The position numbers and the translations under genes were made by a program. A model generated the notes under the pieces. The model worked only from the letters and a program-made list of their open reading frames with translations. It searched no databases and was not told the DNA's origin. Shown piece after piece: positions 63,806 through 64,000 of a DNA stretch of 64,000 nt (position 1 is its first letter; every line of letters starts with the position of its first letter). The DNA is from Syngnathus acus. Lineage: Eukaryota > Chordata > Actinopteri > Syngnathiformes > Syngnathidae. The stretch lies in contig NC_051087.1 of NCBI RefSeq assembly GCF_901709675.1, positions 7,838,884 to 7,902,883 of the forward strand, read 5' to 3'.

Positions 63806-64000
63806 GGTGTCCTTCCTGTGGTGACCAAAACTGTTTCTGAAATGTGTGTTGACTTTGTCACAACTATTTGTGCTTCTCCAAAAGTAAACAGATAAGAGAA
63901 GGACAGTACTTGCTCACATTTGGTTTTGATTCACCTGTCAACAGAAGCAACCTTCTAACAGTCACCTAACGATCACTTTACTGATGCTTCCAACTTTGTA
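63806..64000 (-). promoter_or_regulatory. APOH promoter region with possible liver-factor sites
   Basis: Upstream of the APOH start codon the plus strand shows GACTTTG at 63851-63857 (minus-strand CAAAGTC, HNF4-like half site), GTAAACA at 63884-63890 (minus-strand TGTTTAC, FOXA-like) and GATAAG at 63891-63896. Each is a short motif that can occur by chance. The clustering within 50 bp, at the expected distance, is suggestive for a liver gene. Confidence 0.4.

Overview
This is a stretch of vertebrate nuclear genome, almost certainly from a ray-finned (teleost) fish. It has long introns with GT-AG splicing, vertebrate tRNA genes, an L2-type LINE tail and several copies of a tRNA-headed short repeat common in teleosts. 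The genes belong to a neighbourhood known from human 17q23-q24. I found no phage, plasmid, CRISPR or bacterial feature. The reading frames were rebuilt by hand from splice signals. For the four complete genes the summed exon lengths are exact multiples of three.

Layout, left to right. (1) 1-18,113, minus strand: the 5' part of SMURF2, a HECT ubiquitin ligase. Coding exons 1-4 encode the start of the C2 domain; the rest of the gene lies beyond coordinate 1. Intron 1 is about 12.3 kb, and intron 3 carries a truncated L2 LINE. (2) 19,202-19,274, plus strand: tRNA-Arg(CCG). (3) 20,040-22,808, plus strand: the C17orf58 (UPF0450) homologue, five coding exons, 389 aa, secreted, with a TATA promoter and a large TATC microsatellite in intron 1. 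(4) 22,809-27,519: 3' UTRs and repeat relics. (5) 27,520-51,747, minus strand: BPTF, the large subunit of the NURF chromatin remodeller, 35 coding exons, 2,817 aa, with DDT, three PHD fingers and a bromodomain. (6) 52,690-52,771, plus strand: tRNA-Ser(AGA). (7) 53,968-60,675, minus strand: NOL11, a ribosome-biogenesis factor, 18 coding exons, 720 aa. Its intron 8 holds an H/ACA box snoRNA. (8) 61,176-63,805, minus strand: APOH (beta-2-glycoprotein I), eight coding exons, 359 aa, five sushi-type domains.

The genes do not form one pathway. BPTF acts in chromatin, NOL11 with its intronic snoRNA in rRNA production, SMURF2 in ubiquitin control of TGF-beta/BMP signalling, and APOH and C17orf58 outside the cell. 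In human, APOH lies far from NOL11, as I recall it, so the NOL11-APOH adjacency here reflects a different arrangement.

I see no convincing undescribed system. The observations most worth a second look are the intronic snoRNA, the small last exon of APOH and its altered lipid-binding tail, a GC-AG intron in BPTF, the six-cysteine C-terminal domain of C17orf58, and an 83-bp tandem duplication downstream of NOL11.
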